Positions 5,139 through 7,492 of a stretch of 7,492 nt of DNA are shown piece by piece; position 1 is the stretch's first letter, and each line of letters opens with the position of its first letter. Location: contig JAHEDF010000178.1 in assembly GCA_024641365.1 (NCBI GenBank), positions 1 to 7,492 on the forward strand. The letters run 5' to 3'. The translations under genes and the position numbers were made by a program. A model generated the notes under the pieces. It was not told where the DNA came from. It saw nothing but the letters and a program-made list of their open reading frames with translations, and made no database searches. The DNA comes from Planctomycetota bacterium. Its GTDB lineage: Bacteria > Planctomycetota > UBA11346.

Positions 5139-6119
5139 TTACCAGTTGGTGGGCTCATATTCAAGTCGTTGTATCCACAAAATACTTCCCAAGAAGTTGC
5201 GATTAAGCCACCAATGCTGTCGTGGTGATTTTCCATAATAATTTTTATAAGAATCTAAATTAACCTCTGGTAAATTGATGTTGCCATCAGCCATACGAAT
5301 ACCCGTTCCGGATCCACCAACAGCGGATGTCCATTCGCAGCGAAACCACAAGATCCGCTCTTCTGCACGCAGTCGATTAAAATAATATGGGTCGTTCTGG
5401 AATAGGTGCCCCTGGTTATCATTCACGGCATCCTGAAAATTTTTATATCCATGGGTGCCACCAGCGCCGCAAGCTATGGTAAATGTTGCAGGTTCGACAT
5501 GGTTATTTCTGTCATTTTTTTCTCGATAAATGCGAAACCAGCATATGCCCACTGTGTCTCTTTTGGGAAGCGGCTTACCGAGAGCGAAATCAACCCAATT
5601 GCGGGAAGCTGGTTGTGGATCAGGATTTTTTTGATTAACTAAATCACTCCAAGACATACTGGGATCGATAGGCGCAGGATTATATGTATAGGTATTTTTA
5701 ATCGCAAATGGAGGTTGCTCCATTACATATAAGGGAAAACGTGCGGCTTCGCCACCAATATCGGGAAACTTCCCGCTCCCGACTTTATAAAGCGGCTTAC
5801 CATTTTGATCTTTTGGACCTGGTGACCCATCGCGTATATCTGCCCACCCGTATGCTTCTTCATGCTCAGGTGTTTTAGAATCGTCATAACCCAGGCGAGA
5901 AGCTTCTTGAATATAATGTAAAGCCGCAATGAGCGTGAGGCGGGCCTGGGCTTCTTGTACTAGAGTCTGTGACTCGCGCACATCGGAACGCATAAGAGTA
6001 AAAAAAGTTAATGAGATTGATATCATTACAACAGACAGCCCAACTACGACAATTAATACAGTGCCAGAGCGACATCTGTTTATGGGATGAAATGAATTAT
6101 AGGTTAATATATTATTCAT
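5139..6119 (-). CDS. GspK/PilX-like minor pseudopilin
   Basis: From ATG 6119 the product has 326 residues. A short basic leader (about 1-19, ending NRCRSG) is followed by one hydrophobic helix at 20-43 (TVLIVVVGLSVVMISISLTF onward) that continues into an amphipathic helix RESQTLVQEAQARLTLIAALHYI. Gly19 can serve as the -1 residue for prepilin peptidase. Position +5 is Val24 rather than Glu, as in the GspK/PilX tip-type pseudopilins. The remaining 250 or so residues are globular, rich in Trp and Tyr (WFRIYREK, ILWFRCEW, HWWLNRNFLGSILWIQRLEY), and match nothing I recognise. It probably sits in the inner membrane before assembly, then at or near the tip of a pilus-like fibre. The start lies two bases after the upstream stop (TAA-TA-ATG), so translation is probably coupled. 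A TTG at 6191 would overlap the neighbour by over 20 codons and spoil the leader. No terminator was seen after it. Confidence 0.7.
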   Translation of the reverse strand: MNNILTYNSFHPINRCRSGTVLIVVVGLSVVMISISLTFFTLMRSDVRESQTLVQEAQARLTLIAALHYIQEASRLGYDDSKTPEHEEAYGWADIRDGSPGPKDQNGKPLYKVGSGKFPDIGGEAARFPLYVMEQPPFAIKNTYTYNPAPIDPSMSWSDLVNQKNPDPQPASRNWVDFALGKPLPKRDTVGICWFRIYREKNDRNNHVEPATFTIACGAGGTHGYKNFQDAVNDNQGHLFQNDPYYFNRLRAEERILWFRCEWTSAVGGSGTGIRMADGNINLPEVNLDSYKNYYGKSPRQHWWLNRNFLGSILWIQRLEYEPTNW

Positions 6120-6121
6120 TA

Positions 6122-6982
6122 TTATTTTATTTCCACAGTATCCAAATTTCGCTGTTGTCGGGCCCCTCTCAGAGTGGTTCCAACACCCCAAAATGATAAC
6201 TGTATCAGTTTTCCTGTGATCGGGCTGCTTATTTTAATTTGACATAGATCAATGCTGTGTGACCAAACTACGTAGCGACGAGTTTCAATTTCAAGTCCAG
6301 GCCAATTTTCAGGTTTGTTTTCTGTATAAATTTTACTTTCTCCAACATCATACTTTTCACCGTTTATGGTAATCGGTTTTTGCATCGTGCGTTCCCAAAT
6401 GTCACGCGGTTCTTCAAATTGGATTTCCTTGCCCTTTGAATCAAATTTATACCAACAATAAATTGAATTGCCTGGTAAATAATCAAGCATCGCATATAAA
6501 CCAAGACAGGAATGAATGTTATCTGCTTGATCTGGATACCATGCGCGTATTGGGTCTTCGTGACCTACTCTTGAGAGCGCAAGATAGTCACCCCATTTTT
6601 TCGTGGTGTTAATTTTCTCTGAAAACCCAAATCCACGCCACCATGTTTGTGGTTCATGTCCCTTTTTAGATGGATCATAGGTTAAAGAGCAAAAAGGTTT
6701 ACCAGGCGAACGCAGAGGATTTTGGGCTGGATCAACCGCATATCGATTATCGTAATGATCCCAAAAATCAATTTCATCAAGTGCTGCATATATACCAGTG
6801 CGAAGCATATTATTTTCTAACGAAAGCTGTCTAGAAATAGCAATTGATTGATTAGCCACATTAACAGCTGAAAAGGATCCATATAGGATCAACGTAGAAA
6901 TAGCAATGGAAATTATTAATTCAATCAAAGTAAATGCCTTGATTGAGAAACTTTTTATCGGAGGTTTTCTGTAAATCATCAT
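6122..6982 (-). CDS. Prepilin-type protein with FTLIEL methylation motif, GspJ-like position
   Basis: The 286-residue product has a leader with several basic residues (MMIYRKPPIKSFSIKA) followed by the type III signal FTLIELIISIAIS at 17-29. Glu21 is at +5, and the hydrophobic helix runs to about residue 37. Ala16 rather than Gly occupies -1, a variant seen often in PVC bacteria. After the helix an amphipathic stretch (SIAISRQLSLENNMLRTGIY) leads to a large C-terminal globular domain rich in Trp, Tyr and Pro (WDHYDNRYAVDP, QTWWRGFGF, YCWYKFDSKG). Length and order before a GspK-like protein suggest a GspJ-like minor pseudopilin, but the globular part is not recognisable. AAGG at 6990-6987 serves ATG 6982 (four-base spacer) or the next ATG at 6979 (seven-base spacer), so the start may be one codon later. 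Only 22 bp separate it from the upstream gene. Confidence 0.75.
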   Translation of the reverse strand: MMIYRKPPIKSFSIKAFTLIELIISIAISTLILYGSFSAVNVANQSIAISRQLSLENNMLRTGIYAALDEIDFWDHYDNRYAVDPAQNPLRSPGKPFCSLTYDPSKKGHEPQTWWRGFGFSEKINTTKKWGDYLALSRVGHEDPIRAWYPDQADNIHSCLGLYAMLDYLPGNSIYCWYKFDSKGKEIQFEEPRDIWERTMQKPITINGEKYDVGESKIYTENKPENWPGLEIETRRYVVWSHSIDLCQIKISSPITGKLIQLSFWGVGTTLRGARQQRNLDTVEIK

Positions 6983-7004
6983 ATTACCTTACATTTTTCC
7001 CTAA

Positions 7005-7492
7005 TTAATTTCTTAATCCCGTCCACATGCGTGGCGTGTAAAAAGTAAAACGAGCTATTGGAATAGCGCGCATACGTACCGATTTAGGAACAGGACCAAT
7101 GTCTAGTTTGCCATTACCATTGCGGTCAGCTCCATAAATACCCAAGTAGATTTTTTTATTCTTTATATTGTTACCAGTAAAATCGTTGCGACTACTATTC
7201 GAAAAGGAAAAAAAACGTTCTGGATTATTGTATTTATGCGCACCCCAATGGTAGGCAAGAACACCATTTGAATCATAGGGAATTCGGCTTGCGTCTTGTG
7301 GTGCACTGGGAAGAGTTTCAGAATCTTCGTAAGCTTTCCAATCAACTGCCCAAAACACCAATTGCCGACAACGTTCAGCTGGCTGAAAAACATTGGTGAG
7401 ATTAAACGTTTTATTATTCCCCCAACTTGAATCGATCTCTGGTTTATTTCCCTGCGGACGACTCGCTGATACGCCATAACTGACGCTTGTTC
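7005..7492 (-). CDS. Pseudopilin-operon protein, 5'-truncated by the window edge
   Basis: The reading frame is open from the window edge to TAA at 7005-7007, giving the last 161 residues. The N-terminus, where a prepilin signal would be, is missing. A TTG at 7361 is internal and not the start. Visible features are AERCRQLVFWAVDW at about 38-51, then a low-hydrophobic region, then GADRNGNGKLDIG at about 120-132. The last is an EF-hand-like loop with side-chain oxygens at Asp122, Asn124, Asn126 and Asp130. The C-terminus is VPKSVRMRAIPIARFTFYTP followed by RMWTGLRN. The beta-strand-rich tail with SVRMRA is reminiscent of long pilin-like proteins of Verrucomicrobia, such as those of the Verru_Chthon pseudopilin cassettes. 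This is recalled, not checked. It lies 22 bp before the FTLIEL gene and is almost certainly in the same operon. A role as a larger fibre subunit is inferred. Confidence 0.6.
   Translation of the reverse strand, partial: TSVSYGVSASRPQGNKPEIDSSWGNNKTFNLTNVFQPAERCRQLVFWAVDWKAYEDSETLPSAPQDASRIPYDSNGVLAYHWGAHKYNNPERFFSFSNSSRNDFTGNNIKNKKIYLGIYGADRNGNGKLDIGPVPKSVRMRAIPIARFTFYTPRMWTGLRN

Noticed and set aside
6120..6191. Longer GspK-like protein starting at TTG 6191
   Set aside because: It would overlap the upstream gene by more than 20 codons and put a non-leader sequence before the signal. ATG 6119 lies two bases after the upstream stop and gives a normal leader.
7005..7361. Complete 118-residue gene starting at TTG 7361
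   Set aside because: The frame continues open to the window edge with plausible protein sequence, so this is the 3' part of a longer gene.

Overview
The window reads as bacterial DNA of moderate to low GC, most probably from the PVC superphylum (Verrucomicrobiota, Lentisphaerota, Kiritimatiellota or a relative). Three things suggest this: a prepilin with an Ala at -1 before FTLIEL, a style common in that group; a cluster of long, divergent pseudopilin-like proteins; and exported hydrolases of types abundant there. This is an inference from protein style, not a database placement. All seven recognisable genes lie on the minus strand, so transcription runs from high to low coordinates.

Bases 1-4737 hold a four-gene block. 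In transcription order it contains an exported DUF885-family putative metallohydrolase (4451-2688), a small TPR-like protein of unknown function (2610-2101), an exported alpha/beta-hydrolase of the acetyl-esterase type (1983-1123) and a clear OxyR peroxide sensor (1068-130). The gaps are 54-117 bp and hold short palindromes or direct repeats that could be operators. No ordinary intrinsic terminator is visible. The genes share no obvious pathway, though two are secreted hydrolases.

Both ends of this block carry related sequence in opposite orientation. GCCCTCTG-N-G-N-TTAAT lies at the outer edges (1-16 and 4722-4737), and a 31-bp core containing TTGTTAGCCGAATAGC lies further in (49-79 and 4621-4663). 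The right-hand copy is expanded by a 12-bp x2 tandem duplication that abuts a 14-bp x2 tandem duplication. The pair is either two inverted copies of a dispersed intergenic repeat or the ends of a unit that moved or inverted as one.

Bases 4452-5138 form a non-coding stretch of almost 700 bp. It contains the right-hand inverted repeat, its tandem duplications, and a second minisatellite-like patch (a 30-bp x2 repeat running into an 11-bp x2 repeat).

Bases 5139-7492 hold the 3' part of a prepilin/pseudopilin operon. It consists of a 5'-truncated gene with an EF-hand-like loop, a prepilin with a type III signal (FTLIEL), and a GspK/PilX-like protein that lacks Glu at +5. The gaps are 22 bp and 2 bp, so the genes are very probably co-transcribed and the products assembled into one type IV pilus-like or type II secretion-like fibre. 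The start of the operon is outside the window.
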